From the NCBI GenBank assembly GCA_905480595.1, contig CAJQQY010000007.1, forward strand, positions 1 through 53,551: a stretch of DNA of 53,551 nucleotides, read 5' to 3'. This document shows, piece by piece, positions 16,155-25,238 of the stretch. The notes under the pieces were generated by a model. It was not told the DNA's origin. It worked only from the letters and a program-made list of their open reading frames with translations, and did no database searches. Position 1 is the stretch's first letter; every line of letters begins with the position of its first letter. A program made the position numbers and the translations under genes. This DNA comes from an uncultured Saprospiraceae bacterium (lineage in GTDB: Bacteria; Bacteroidota; Bacteroidia; Chitinophagales; Saprospiraceae).

Positions 16155-17555
16155 CTAATCAATTCGGGTAATTTTTCTCACAAGTAAGACACCTCTTTCG
16201 TCTGAAATTCTGATAATATAAAAACCACGAGGCATTTTTTGTAAATCAACTTGGTTAGTTGACAATTTTTCACGACTCAGCAATTGTCCTGAAGAATGGA
16301 AAATTTCAACAGTCTGATTTTCAATTATATCAATTCCATTTATAAAGAGATGTTCAGACGCTGGATTTGGAAAAACATTAATTGAGTTTTGCGAAATTTC
16401 ATGAGAATCAGTCAAATCCAAATCACCAAACAACCATTCATAAGCGGCGGGGAATTCTCTTGCCCAATACCACTCGCTATGTTGTCCATCATTATGTACT
16501 ATTTGATTTAATTCTTCAGAAGTAAATCCAGCCTCCATTAATGTGGTTTCCATTTGATTCAAATTATTCACATGAGTTGTCCCTTCCAATACTCCTATAA
16601 TTGAATAGAATTTCATTGTTTCTTGTTTGCCAGTATTTCCTACATGATCAAAACATTCATCAGCAAACCAATAGGAGGGTGAAAATAATCCAATCTTACT
16701 AAAAACATCTTGGTATTCTATTCCTCCATATAATGATATTAATGCGCCTAGCGAACTTCCCATCAGTCCTGTAAATTCTCGACTCGTTAATGTTCGATAA
16801 TTAGAATCAATATGTGGTTTCAACGTATTAACTATGAATTCCATGTATTCATCTCCTTCTCCGCCTCCGTAGTTAGGATTATCCCATGGAGAATATTCAT
16901 CAATTCTTAGGCTTCCTCCATTGTCAATGGCTACTACAATTACTCCATAATCCCCCTCATCAAATAATTGATTGAGTGATTCATCCACCTCCCACTCTCC
17001 TGAAAAACTAGTAGCTGCGTCAAATACATTTTGACCATCATGCATGTAGAGAACTGGATAATCTTTTTGTGATGAATCATAATCAGGAGGCAAATAAATC
17101 CAAATTCGACGACTTCGATTAAGCTGTGGCATAAAAAAATCTTCCTCCAAAATTTGAACATTAGATGCTGCTGTACTATTCCCACTTGACCCTGATAAAT
17201 CTTCCCAACTTAAAATAGTCAACTCCACCGTTGCTGCTGCTCCAGTATAATTATAAGTTCGATTTGGAATAGGACCTCCAGCGGCATTACCTTCTACCGT
17301 CCCCCAATTTCCTCTTGTAAATTTGAATTCTAATGAACCCACGGGAGGTGAAAACTCAATTTCGAAAACACCATTCCCATCATCTGTTAACTGATAATCT
17401 ACATGACCAGGATCCCAACCTTGGAAATTACCCGCGACATAAATGGAAGGATTAGCTGGAGTATTGTCAGGTAAATCAACTACTCGCAAAGTAAGTTGGC
17501 CAAAACATACCTGAGTTAATAACAATATAATTACGGATGTATATAATCTATTCAT
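16155..17555 (-). CDS. Secreted esterase-like alpha/beta hydrolase with starch-binding-like domain and T9SS sorting domain
   Basis: 466 residues from the ATG at 17555; the ORF extends 11 codons upstream but MNRLYTSVIILLLTQVCFGQ is a complete signal peptide. Domain 1 (about 20-120) resembles a CBM20/CBM48-type starch-binding fold: NPSIYVAGNFQGWDPGHVDY and GVFEIEFSPPVGSLEFKFTR. Domain 2 (about 130-385) is an esterase-D/Fes-like hydrolase: RRIWIYLPPDYDSSQKDYPV then LYMHDGQNVFD, nucleophile elbow GLMGSSLGAL, and QHSEWYWAREFP with the likely catalytic His. The C-terminal 80 residues (INVFPNPASEHLFINGID, then MPRGFYIIRISDERGV) form a T9SS type A sorting signal, so the enzyme is exported and surface-attached. 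Natural substrate may be an acylated polysaccharide; inference. Confidence 0.9.
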   Translation of the reverse strand: MNRLYTSVIILLLTQVCFGQLTLRVVDLPDNTPANPSIYVAGNFQGWDPGHVDYQLTDDGNGVFEIEFSPPVGSLEFKFTRGNWGTVEGNAAGGPIPNRTYNYTGAAATVELTILSWEDLSGSSGNSTAASNVQILEEDFFMPQLNRSRRIWIYLPPDYDSSQKDYPVLYMHDGQNVFDAATSFSGEWEVDESLNQLFDEGDYGVIVVAIDNGGSLRIDEYSPWDNPNYGGGEGDEYMEFIVNTLKPHIDSNYRTLTSREFTGLMGSSLGALISLYGGIEYQDVFSKIGLFSPSYWFADECFDHVGNTGKQETMKFYSIIGVLEGTTHVNNLNQMETTLMEAGFTSEELNQIVHNDGQHSEWYWAREFPAAYEWLFGDLDLTDSHEISQNSINVFPNPASEHLFINGIDIIENQTVEIFHSSGQLLSREKLSTNQVDLQKMPRGFYIIRISDERGVLLVRKITRID

Positions 17556-17631
17556 ATTGAAACATAAATATTTGGAAATAAAAGTCATGCAATATATTTA
17601 GAAATTTTATCTTTACTAAAAAGAAAAACTC

Positions 17632-18087
17632 ATGGGGAAGATATTTCATTGGTTACTCAAAGGATCTAATTTTTTCACATCAATGCTATTCTGTGTTGTA
17701 GGTACCATTGTTTTAATTTTTGGTGGATATGAAATTTTATTAGCAGCCAAAAGTATTCTGTATCATACGAAAGGAGCTGAAAAAATAATTGTTGATGTTC
17801 TCAAAGCTTTGGATTTAGTCTTTTTAGGAATTGTCATTCAGATATTAGGAATTGGAGTATATGAATTATTTGTCGGACCGATTGAAAATCTTCCGGAATG
17901 GTTAACCATTGATAAATTTGACCAACTCAAAGGTTTATTAGTAAAAGCCTCGATAACTGTAGTCAGTATTTCATTTGTTGGAAGAGCTGTAACTTGGAAT
18001 GGAGGAGAAGAGATCATGCATTATGGAATTGGGATTGGGGCAATTATCGCTGCGTTAAGTTATTTTATCAAAGTGAAAGGCAAGTAG
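17632..18087 (+). CDS. YqhA/UPF0114 family membrane protein
   Basis: 151 residues with four hydrophobic segments: MLFCVVGTIVLIFGGYEILL, ALDLVFLGIVIQILGIGVYE, LVKASITVVSISFVGRAV and IGIGAIIAALSYFI. The central LDLVFLGIVIQILGIGVYEL and LPEWLTIDKFDQLKGLL are the conserved UPF0114 core. Inner-membrane protein of unknown activity. A weak promoter-like TATCTTTA lies at 17608-17615. Single gene, convergent with the HAD hydrolase. Confidence 0.85.
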   Translation: MGKIFHWLLKGSNFFTSMLFCVVGTIVLIFGGYEILLAAKSILYHTKGAEKIIVDVLKALDLVFLGIVIQILGIGVYELFVGPIENLPEWLTIDKFDQLKGLLVKASITVVSISFVGRAVTWNGGEEIMHYGIGIGAIIAALSYFIKVKGK

Positions 18088-18142
18088 AAATTTAAGCAAA
18101 AAAAATTAGCCGGTGGGACAAAAAAACGACTAGTGTTATAAG

Positions 18143-18691
18143 CTATATTTCAAGCTTAACTTGTTGATTATTTTTAAATAATATTCCCTGAATTCCATGT
18201 TGTTTTGCACTATGTAACTTACCTGGTGAGTCATCAATATAAATAAGATGGTCAAGGTCTACATTTAATTTTTCCAGTAGATTTTTAAAAAACAACGGAT
18301 TACTTTTTTCCATATTAAAATCAAAAGAGTAATACTGCTCGTCAGCCCAGTCTGAAAAATGATAGCGTTGTGAAATATATTCGATGTTCTCTCTGTAATT
18401 ATCGCTGACGATAATGATTCGATAATCCTCAGATAGCATATCAACTAATTCTTGGTTAAATTTCAGCGTATCGAAAATTAGTTTTAAAAAATCTGCTCCC
18501 TCTAATTCTTGCTGAGTCATCTGATTATAGTCTCGAATAAAATCTCCGAAGACATCTTCTCCAATGTTAAGTTGGTGTCCATATTTATAATTTAATTTTG
18601 TGATAATTGTCCAATCTATTTTTTCGTTGGACAGACCTGTAGAATTGAAGACGACTCCGCCGAGGTCGAGGAAGACTGTTTTGGTTTTCAT
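18143..18691 (-). CDS. HAD superfamily hydrolase (subfamily IA-like)
   Basis: 182 residues. Motif I is FLDLGGVVF: Asp at the nucleophile position is present, and the second Asp of DxD is replaced by Gly, as often seen in the 'DLGGV' group of HAD-IA proteins. Motif II is IIIVSDN (Ser/Asp). Lys near KSNPLFFKNLL fits motif III, and YIDDSPGKLHSAKQHGIQGI is motif IV with the Mg-binding DD. A helical cap lies between motifs I and II. Substrate unknown, probably a small phosphorylated metabolite. The loss of the second Asp may reduce phosphatase activity. Confidence 0.85.
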   Translation of the reverse strand: MKTKTVFLDLGGVVFNSTGLSNEKIDWTIITKLNYKYGHQLNIGEDVFGDFIRDYNQMTQQELEGADFLKLIFDTLKFNQELVDMLSEDYRIIIVSDNYRENIEYISQRYHFSDWADEQYYSFDFNMEKSNPLFFKNLLEKLNVDLDHLIYIDDSPGKLHSAKQHGIQGILFKNNQQVKLEI

Positions 18692-18761
18692 AAAACATTT
18701 ACTTTTATACTTTTACAACAATACATTTACATGACTAAAACTTATCCTTTCCGAGGAGGCA

Positions 18762-18780
18762 GATGCAGTCAAACTACATC
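18762..18780 (-). terminator. Weak hairpin after the 18790-19986 gene
   Basis: GATGCAGT (18762-18769) pairs with ACTACATC (18773-18780) with one mismatch, 10 bases past the stop. No T-run on the minus strand. Tentative. Confidence 0.3.
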
Positions 18781-18789
18781 CTTTCTCTT

Positions 18790-19986
18790 TTATAAAATAC
18801 CATACCCAAACACAATTGAGTAACTATTAAAGTCAGCATAAAGACTTATAAAATCATTTAATATATTCCTCCTTATACTTCCTCGTAATTCTACGCTATA
18901 CTTATTTTTAATATTAACCCCTCCCCCATATGCAAATGTAAGCAAAGGAGTGTCGCTAGAGAAGTTATTTATCTTCGTCTTGATCGGAAAATCTGTGATC
19001 AAAAATCCATTAAAAAATAATTTAGCGTTATCATTAAGGTAAAAATAATGCCTTATCCCTACCGGCACTTCTATCGACTGATACTCAACATCATTTACCG
19101 GAACAGTCCCAAATGGCGATACTGGTGCATTCTTTTTTTCCTGAATCGTTTTATAATATTGAAAAGTAGGTTCTATAATTGCCGACCATTTACCTTTATT
19201 AAAAGGTAACGTATATTCTAAAGACAATCCAAAACTATATCCAATTGATGGATCTAAAGAAGTACTAATTTGAAATGCTTCCTGTCCTATCGTAACTTTA
19301 TTTAATCTGACTGACGGTTTAAATACTAGTTGGAATCTATCTTTTATTTTTCGAGGATTATATTTTTTATACGTTTCATTTTTACATTTAAAATAGGCTT
19401 TAAAAAACTTCACCAAACTCTTTTCTGTATAAACTAAGTTTGCGGTATTAGAATTTGTGTTACAATTCAATCCTTTATCCAATTGAGATTTGAAGGTATA
19501 ATTCGTTTTTAATTTAATATTATCATACAAATATCTTTTATAAATAAGTTGCTTCACTTCTACATTTACCTCTTTAAAAAAATATCGTTTTAGATTTTTA
19601 TTTTGATACGTAAATAAAGCAACTTCATCTCCTTCAATCAATGTTGATAAAAAAAGCGTCTCCTCTTTTAAATTTGCTTCTCTCCTACTCGTTAATTCGT
19701 TTAGATCATCGCTAGACCGATCTATTCCTACTTTAAGTCTGCAAAACTTAGATTCGTTTCCTACCCCAAACTCTTTTACTTGGTCAAGTGTGCCTTCCTT
19801 TTCTTCATCATTTTTAGAAAGCTTATAGGTAAACGTTGTAGGATTATTTCTCCATTGCAAATTCTTGATTAAACAATCTATTTTTTGTCCATCATTATTT
19901 ATAAAATAACCTTCCTCAAAAGAGATTTGAGCGGCTCCCGATATAGCAAAAAATAAAACTATAATAATAACTAAATAACTTTTCAT
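18790..19986 (-). CDS. Outer-membrane beta-barrel protein with N-terminal soluble domain
   Basis: 398 residues. Signal peptide to about ISGAAQ. The first half (FEEGYFINNDGQKIDCLIKN, then LQWRNNPTTFTYKLS) is a conserved Bacteroidota domain of unknown function, often seen in proteins annotated only as outer-membrane barrels, with three conserved Cys (KFC, LNC, YFKC). The second half (about 225-398) is a barrel of about eight strands (RFQLVFKPSVRLNKV, IGYSFGLSLEYTL, WSAIIEPTFQYYKT, VGIRHYFYL) ending FNSYSIVFGYGIL. Role unknown; similar proteins tend to be single copies in variable regions. Confidence 0.75.
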   Translation of the reverse strand: MKSYLVIIIVLFFAISGAAQISFEEGYFINNDGQKIDCLIKNLQWRNNPTTFTYKLSKNDEEKEGTLDQVKEFGVGNESKFCRLKVGIDRSSDDLNELTSRREANLKEETLFLSTLIEGDEVALFTYQNKNLKRYFFKEVNVEVKQLIYKRYLYDNIKLKTNYTFKSQLDKGLNCNTNSNTANLVYTEKSLVKFFKAYFKCKNETYKKYNPRKIKDRFQLVFKPSVRLNKVTIGQEAFQISTSLDPSIGYSFGLSLEYTLPFNKGKWSAIIEPTFQYYKTIQEKKNAPVSPFGTVPVNDVEYQSIEVPVGIRHYFYLNDNAKLFFNGFLITDFPIKTKINNFSSDTPLLTFAYGGGVNIKNKYSVELRGSIRRNILNDFISLYADFNSYSIVFGYGIL

Positions 19987-20043
19987 ATACTTTTACTTTT
20001 TTCACTTCTTGGTTTAAAATGGTTTTATTTTTTATAATTATCT

Positions 20044-20070
20044 GTAGAGTCGCAAGCATCACGTCTCTAC
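20044..20070. repeat. Short intergenic palindrome covering the stop codon of the LRR gene
   Basis: GTAGAG-T-CG (20044-20052) pairs with CG-T-CTCTAC (20062-20070) with a T-T mismatch and a 9-base loop. The minus-strand stop codon TAG (20067-20069) is inside it. The string resembles the GTAGAGACG-type dispersed palindromes I know from cyanobacteria and other bacteria; identity with them is not checked. Confidence 0.5.
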
Positions 20071-23000
20071 TTTACTATTTTTTCAACAAAAAATTCACGG
20101 GTGACTGGATTAATGATTTTTATAAAACAAACGCCTGAATTAATTTTTGTAAAAGTAATGTTATGGATTTCGTCGATCAATTCTCCAATCAACAAAAGTC
20201 GTCCGTTGACATCGGTAATTTGATATACTAATGTTTCGGATGTTTCTTTTTTTATAAAAATATTATCAGAAACTGGGTTGGGGAAAATTTCGATTTTCAT
20301 TCCTTCTTCTCCGCCTAGATTATGAATACTCGTTGGTAATTCTGAAACCATCACACTCTCCGTCGTATTAGTCACGATCGGTGGATTAAAATCAAAATAA
20401 ATACTTGCCGTATTTTCAATTATAGTTTCTTCATCTAACCCGTCGATTGGACTAATCAAATAACTTACATAACCTTGACTTTCATCGAAGTTAGTTGTGC
20501 TATCTGGCAGGTAAATGTTTTCAAAATTAAATGTCAAATATTGATCAGCTTCCATAGATGTGATTAAACTATTTGGATGACTTGTAGATAAAACTCTAAA
20601 AGTCGTCGGATCAAGATTTCCATCCAAAGTATCTCTGATGATGATGTCGTAGGCTTCGTCGTTTCCTGTATTTTGAAAACGGATCGCATAAATTAAGTCT
20701 TCTTCGAACAATGTAAGATTATTGTTACGAGATGGATTGACAAGTTTATCATTGGGGTCGAAGGAGCAACGGATTTCGGTTGGGTAATAAAAATTATCAG
20801 ATACTGCTGTTCCATTTACATCTTCGTATTCAACATAAGAATTGAAACGTAAACTATCTCCAATCATTACGAATGGAGGAATAGGAATTTCTAAACTGAT
20901 CGCTGCATCAAACGTATATCCTGGATATAGATTTTCAAAATGCCAGCCGTAAAGATTTGGAGCAACTACGGTATCTGAAACATCAACCAATGGAGCTGAA
21001 TCAATTAGCTCATCTATTTCTAACCAAATTGTACCGTTGGTAATAGTTGTTCCTAGATTTTTAGCATGAACTTCAAAGGTTTTAAATTCTCCACAGCGGG
21101 CTGGAGGGCCTGTGATATAAGCAATCGTATTTGAATTTTCTTCAAGTGGATAAAGTCCAAAAGAGATTGTATCACAAGTAATTATCGAACCAATATTAAT
21201 GTGATAAGATGATGAATCGGTAACCAAACTCCAATCAGGCAAAAGACTTTGATTAAGTACCATTTCATAATTTCCTTCATCTAAAAATGCATACCCTCCA
21301 AAATCTTGATTAGAATAAAAAATTTGATTGGTTGGTAAAATAGTCACACTCGCCAATGGCATGTACTGTTCTAAGCTGTCTTTTATTTTATTTTGATTGG
21401 AATCATAAAAAATATTGAGTTGGATTTTCGCTTGGCTTTCTGCACATTCGGAAAGGATTTGGTTTGAATTATTGCATCCATTCAAATTATTGGCTATATA
21501 ATGTCCTCCTGCATTTCCTAAATAATTACAAATATTTGGTAAATCACAAACAGATAGTTGACTATTATCATAAATGTGTAAAGTCATAATATTTGAAATA
21601 TCAACATCCAACAGACTTGAAAAATCTGAAATATTCTCATTATAAACTATTCTAAAAATATCACCATCAACTCCTCCCATGGTTTCTAAATTTTCAAGTC
21701 CATCAAGGTTTACCAATGAATCACAGTCTTCAATTACAAAACTCCCATTTACTTCCTTTAAATTACTTACACCTGCCATGCTAAGGAAAGAAGAGTTTCC
21801 TTTCACCGTAAAGGTGCCATTGATCTCCTCAAGATTTTCAAGTCCAAACAAGTTTATTAAGTTATCATTACTTACTATTTTTAATCCTTCATTATAACTC
21901 AAAGGCTCTAAACCTAATAGATTTTCTAATCCACTATTATTTTCTATTTCCAAAATTCCATAGATATTTTGAAGATTCTCCAATGACAATAAATTAGTAA
22001 GATTAGAATTATTTTCTATGTAAAAATTACCTGAGATATATTCAATATTATTCAACCCTTCCAAACTTGTTAATGAATTATTGCCACTAATTTCACAAAC
22101 ACTTCCAAAGTGAGTTAATTGCTCTAATCCATTTAAATTAATTAGCAAATCATTATTTTTAATTCTCGTTCCTCTTAATGTATCAACATGCTCAAAACCT
22201 GTCAAATCATTCATTGAATTATTTGAATCAAGAAGTAGATAATTAATATATTTTAATGACAAACTCAATCCCTCAAAACTCTGAAGCATGCTATTATTTT
22301 TCACATTAAAACTTCCTACTAATTCAGTTAACCCACTCAATCCCTCAAAATTTTGAAGCGAATTATTTCCATCTATATTAAAATGGTTTCCTATAAATTG
22401 TAAACTTGACAACCCTTCAAAATTCACTAATGAATCATTTCCTAAAATTTTTAATGACCACATTATACTATCTAAACTTTCCAATCCATTCAAATTTTCC
22501 ATCGCATCATTTCCTGATAAATATAATTCAAAACTAATACTCGTTAAATTATTTAAACCTTCCACATTCAATAATGATATATTATTACTAATTGTCAGAC
22601 TACGAATGAAAGTTAGATTATCAAATCCATTTAAGCTCTTCAGAAATTTATTGTCAAGAATAAGAACATTTCCACCTACATCAGTTAGATTTTCTAATCC
22701 TGCAATACTTTCAAGTGTATCATTGCCAACAATATCTATTCTATCCTCGATTGTTGTTAAACTTTCTAATCCCTCAAAATTCTCTAATGCAGGATTTTCT
22801 CTAACTTCAAAATCTTCTTCTACAATTGTTAAACCTCCTAGCCCATTAAAATTCTTTAATGCTGTATTATTTTTAATATAAAATTTTCCTACTGAGGTCA
22901 AATTTTCTAACCCCGACAAATTTTCTAAAGCTGTAGTTTCTAAAATACGAAGTCCTCCTATTGACGTTAATTGATTAAGTCCCTGAAGGTTAGTAACTGC

Positions 23001-23168
23001 TGAATCAATATTAACATATGCTCCCATTCCTACACAATTAGGATAATCATTTGGAAAAGCATCCAGTTCTGCTTGAGTTGAGAAAGTAATTGAATTACTT
23101 GGACATTGAGAATGTCCATTAAAACAAAAGAAAAGACTAATAACTATCGAAAACATTTTTTTTTTCAT
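20067..23168 (-). CDS. Large secreted leucine-rich-repeat (receptor L-like) protein with T9SS sorting domain
   Basis: 1033 residues from the ATG at 23168 (an in-frame ATG at 23180 is possible). Signal peptide MKKKMFSIVISLFFCFNGHS. Residues about 55-490 hold about 19 repeats of 23-24 residues with the pattern L-x-GL-x-x-LT-x-I-x-x-x-x-x-I-x-x-N-x-x-L, as in receptor L-domain-like or BspA-like solenoids. A Cys-bearing cap follows, then a SpaA/carboxypeptidase-like segment and a DUF11/DUF7619-like domain (CSFDPNDKLVNPS; IRFQNTGNDEAYDIIIRDTL; FDFNPPIVTNT). The end is a T9SS type A signal (IEIFPNPVSDNIFI ... VYQITDVNGRLLL). Probably a surface adhesin or substrate-binding protein. Confidence 0.9.
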   Translation of the reverse strand: MKKKMFSIVISLFFCFNGHSQCPSNSITFSTQAELDAFPNDYPNCVGMGAYVNIDSAVTNLQGLNQLTSIGGLRILETTALENLSGLENLTSVGKFYIKNNTALKNFNGLGGLTIVEEDFEVRENPALENFEGLESLTTIEDRIDIVGNDTLESIAGLENLTDVGGNVLILDNKFLKSLNGFDNLTFIRSLTISNNISLLNVEGLNNLTSISFELYLSGNDAMENLNGLESLDSIMWSLKILGNDSLVNFEGLSSLQFIGNHFNIDGNNSLQNFEGLSGLTELVGSFNVKNNSMLQSFEGLSLSLKYINYLLLDSNNSMNDLTGFEHVDTLRGTRIKNNDLLINLNGLEQLTHFGSVCEISGNNSLTSLEGLNNIEYISGNFYIENNSNLTNLLSLENLQNIYGILEIENNSGLENLLGLEPLSYNEGLKIVSNDNLINLFGLENLEEINGTFTVKGNSSFLSMAGVSNLKEVNGSFVIEDCDSLVNLDGLENLETMGGVDGDIFRIVYNENISDFSSLLDVDISNIMTLHIYDNSQLSVCDLPNICNYLGNAGGHYIANNLNGCNNSNQILSECAESQAKIQLNIFYDSNQNKIKDSLEQYMPLASVTILPTNQIFYSNQDFGGYAFLDEGNYEMVLNQSLLPDWSLVTDSSSYHINIGSIITCDTISFGLYPLEENSNTIAYITGPPARCGEFKTFEVHAKNLGTTITNGTIWLEIDELIDSAPLVDVSDTVVAPNLYGWHFENLYPGYTFDAAISLEIPIPPFVMIGDSLRFNSYVEYEDVNGTAVSDNFYYPTEIRCSFDPNDKLVNPSRNNNLTLFEEDLIYAIRFQNTGNDEAYDIIIRDTLDGNLDPTTFRVLSTSHPNSLITSMEADQYLTFNFENIYLPDSTTNFDESQGYVSYLISPIDGLDEETIIENTASIYFDFNPPIVTNTTESVMVSELPTSIHNLGGEEGMKIEIFPNPVSDNIFIKKETSETLVYQITDVNGRLLLIGELIDEIHNITFTKINSGVCFIKIINPVTREFFVEKIVK
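21675..22995 (-). repeat. About 19 tandem 69-72-base units encoding leucine-rich repeats
   Basis: Within the gene above, DNA units of about 70 bases recur with strings such as AATTTTGAGGGA... on the coding strand. Units are diverged at the DNA level, so this is an old array rather than a recently expanded one, apart from close neighbours near 22290-22420 (three FEGL units in a row). Confidence 0.8.
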
Positions 23169-23475
23169 AGAGCTATTCATTGAAGTAAAAAAATAGAGAA
23201 CCTTATATCAAAACAAAAATAGGATAGATTTCTAAGAAACCTATCCTATCTATTTCTTTCTTTCTTTCAAATAAAAAAATCTGATCGCAAAAGATCCAAA
23301 ACAAAACTACCTCCATTTGATTTTTAAAAGTCGGTTAAAACTCAACAATCAATACAAGCAGTTTTCGAGTTTGTTTTTTCTCATCATTGCAATCAGATCA
23401 AATATATTAGAAACGAAAATCTCAAGTATTACGACTCTCTGAGTCGTTTCTCGTTCGACGACTTAGAAAGTCGTT
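23169..23475 (-). other. Intergenic region between LRR gene and hydrolase gene
   Basis: 307 bases. Minus-strand TATTTTTG at 23214-23221 is a candidate -7 element for the LRR gene. Directly upstream of it lies an imperfect palindrome (23219-23249: ATAGGATAG and TTTCT against AGAAA and CTATCCTAT), which could be a regulator site or the hydrolase operon terminator. The stretch 23250-23430 shows nothing clear. The double palindrome at 23431-23474 is listed separately. Confidence 0.5.
23431..23474. repeat. Double palindrome built from four copies of one 7-mer
   Basis: ACGACTC-TCT-GAGTCGT (23431-23447) and ACGACTT-AGA-AAGTCGT (23458-23474). Each half is a hairpin, and the two halves also pair with each other (15 of 17 positions), so two foldings are possible. 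The element ends two bases before the hydrolase stop codon and probably acts as terminator. Confidence 0.7.
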
Positions 23476-24381
23476 TTACGAGTTGATAAAATCCACTACC
23501 CTTTCAATCACCTCTGGACTTTTAATCAAATGAAAATGCCCAAAACCATCTGTCACTTGCAACTCCGCATTTTTCCAATGCTTAACTGTATTTTCTGCTT
23601 CCGCAAAATCAACTTGTTCATCTTGCTTATCATGAACAATCAACGCCTTGTCAATTTTAAGAAAAGGATTCAGATATTCGAAATTAGTTTTTTCTAACTT
23701 CATTCCTGCAACTTTTTCTATTTTTTCAATAAAATACTTTCGAACCATTGGTGGTGCATTCATCGTTCGTAATCCATTATTAACGGGATAAGAAAATGCT
23801 GAAGGAGTTCCTATCATTACAAACTTTTCCAACTCCATCGCAGGATCTAATTTATACATCGCATAAGCAACTGCGGCACCTCCAAAGGAATGACAAATCA
23901 CACCGCTTACATTTTTGTATTTATTGTAAAGTGCCTTAATCGCTCCTCCATATCCTAAGAGGTCAGCTCTTTTTCCACTCGAATCTCCATGCGCCGGTGC
24001 ATCAAATGCAACCACCCGAAAACCAGCTTCATTTAATTTCGGTACAAATGACCTTAAAGCTGTCCCTCGCGATTGCCATCCATGAACGAGTAAAATTATT
24101 TTTTCACCTTCTCCCCATTCATAAGTTTTAAGCATGTTTTTCCCCACTAATATATCGGAGATTTTAGCTTGCTCAATAATAGAATCGGAGATTCTATGTT
24201 TTGCTCGATTTTGAGGCATAGCAAAAAATCGAAAAGCTATATTCGCAAACCATTTGGGAAAAATTCTTCCCAATGTACCAAATGCTAATTGCATCATCTT
24301 CAAAGGCAACGCCGGATGCTCGGGTTTCCGAGGTTTAGGCATTGGTTTCTTTGGGAAAATTATATTTAAGGTACTAGTCAT
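23476..24381 (-). CDS. Alpha/beta hydrolase
   Basis: 301 residues. The domain starts near residue 85: IILLVHGWQSRGTALRSFVP (oxyanion loop HGW), VVAFDAPAHGDSSGKRADLL, nucleophile elbow CHSFGG (Ser), acid in VHDKQDEQVDF and catalytic His in GFGHFHLIKSPEVIERVVDF. All triad residues are present. The N-terminal 60 residues are basic and proline-rich (PMPKPRKPEHPALPLKMMQL) with no signal peptide; a short amphipathic or membrane-contacting helix may follow. It is 31 bases downstream of a TetR-type regulator on the same strand. Substrate is unknown; esterase or lysophospholipase-like activity is likely. Confidence 0.88.
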   Translation of the reverse strand: MTSTLNIIFPKKPMPKPRKPEHPALPLKMMQLAFGTLGRIFPKWFANIAFRFFAMPQNRAKHRISDSIIEQAKISDILVGKNMLKTYEWGEGEKIILLVHGWQSRGTALRSFVPKLNEAGFRVVAFDAPAHGDSSGKRADLLGYGGAIKALYNKYKNVSGVICHSFGGAAVAYAMYKLDPAMELEKFVMIGTPSAFSYPVNNGLRTMNAPPMVRKYFIEKIEKVAGMKLEKTNFEYLNPFLKIDKALIVHDKQDEQVDFAEAENTVKHWKNAELQVTDGFGHFHLIKSPEVIERVVDFINS

Positions 24382-24393
24382 GTTCTATTTTTT

Positions 24394-24408
24394 AAACCGA
24401 ATGGTCTT
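24394..24408 (-). promoter_or_regulatory. Operator-like site before the hydrolase gene
   Basis: AAACCGAATGGTCTT matches 12 of 15 positions of the site at 26445-26459 (AAACCAATCGGTCTT). Both contain the near-palindromic ACCRAWYGGT core typical of TetR-family operators. It lies in the 31-base gap between the TetR gene and the hydrolase gene. Confidence 0.45.
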
Positions 24409-24412
24409 AAAC

Positions 24413-25027
24413 TTATTTTTTTAATTCATCAATTAATTTAATTAGCTGATCTGCCATTATATCAAATTGGTGATTATCTTTGAAAATTCGAGACATTAAT
24501 ATTCCTCCTTCCAATGTTCCGATAAAAAGTGTTGCAAAGTCTTCAGAATTAACTTCCTTTTTTACTTCCCCTTCTTCCTTACCTTTTTCCACAGTTTTGA
24601 TAATTCTCTGTTGCCAATATTCAATTGATTTCACCACTCTCTTTTGCAAAACGGGATTAGTATCATCTGCATCAATCGAAGTATTGAGTAAAGGACAACC
24701 ACCTTCTATAGGTGGATTCATCACACGCTCCTTATAAAAATAAACAACCGCTTTTAATTTGTCGATAGAATTTTCAATGACAAAAGTTCTTTTTCGAACC
24801 TCCTCATTGACTACTTTAACGGCATGTTGAAAGGCAGCTAAAGCTATCTCTTCCTTCACTCCCTTTTTATCACCACCCTCTTTTTTGAAGTTGCCGTAGA
24901 TTCCTCCTTTTGTCAAACCAGTTGCATCCATTATATCTTTAATAGATGTCCCTGCAAACCCTTTTTGATTAAAAAGGGACGCTGATTTTTCAATAATTAA
25001 TTTCCTGGTTTTTTCTGATTTTTTCAT
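24413..25027 (-). CDS. TetR/AcrR-family transcriptional regulator
   Basis: 204 residues. The N-terminal helix-turn-helix domain is canonical: TRKLIIEKSASLFNQKGFAG then TSIKDIMDATGLTKGGIYGN then F (residues about 7-53). The C-terminal ligand domain has the motif GGCPLLNTSIDADDTNP, typical of the YxaF/LmrA-like subgroup with its conserved Cys-Pro-Leu. These proteins usually repress neighbours and are released by a small hydrophobic or reactive ligand. Located between the hydrolase gene (downstream) and two DinB-fold genes (upstream). Three operator-like sites lie around it. Autoregulation is likely from the palindrome at 25044-25057. Confidence 0.92.
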   Translation of the reverse strand: MKKSEKTRKLIIEKSASLFNQKGFAGTSIKDIMDATGLTKGGIYGNFKKEGGDKKGVKEEIALAAFQHAVKVVNEEVRKRTFVIENSIDKLKAVVYFYKERVMNPPIEGGCPLLNTSIDADDTNPVLQKRVVKSIEYWQQRIIKTVEKGKEEGEVKKEVNSEDFATLFIGTLEGGILMSRIFKDNHQFDIMADQLIKLIDELKK

Positions 25028-25043
25028 AAATAGATTTTCGTTA

Positions 25044-25057
25044 GACCTTTTATGGTC
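25044..25057 (-). promoter_or_regulatory. Palindrome before the TetR gene, possible autoregulatory operator
   Basis: GACC-N6-GGTC, 17 bases before the start codon. Half-sites match those of the two other sites, but the spacing is 6 instead of 4, so it may bind the regulator differently or be unrelated. Confidence 0.35.
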
Positions 25058-25169
25058 ACCTTGATTATCTTTCTTTAAATAAAACGATATATAATCCTCT
25101 GCCTCTCAAAAAAATAAATTCACAAGAATTTAAATTTTTGAAGAGGATTATTGGGCCTTCCTTAAATAC

Positions 25170-25191
25170 CCTTTTCGTCTTTTCGAAAAGG
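25170..25191 (-). terminator. Hairpin after the DinB gene pair
   Basis: CCTTTTCG (25170-25177) and CGAAAAGG (25184-25191) pair perfectly. A wider inverted repeat, ATAATCCTCT (25091-25100) and AGAGGATTAT (25142-25151), lies just beyond. Probably marks the end of the DinB transcript. Confidence 0.55.
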
Positions 25192-25238
25192 TCAGAGGAG
25201 TTTTTTTTAACGTTTAATATTTCTTGAGATGTTAACCG

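Noticed and set aside
21675..22995. Regular DNA repeats in the LRR gene as a possible CRISPR array
   Set aside because: Units are about 70 bases, in one open frame, diverged, without constant repeats and variable spacers.
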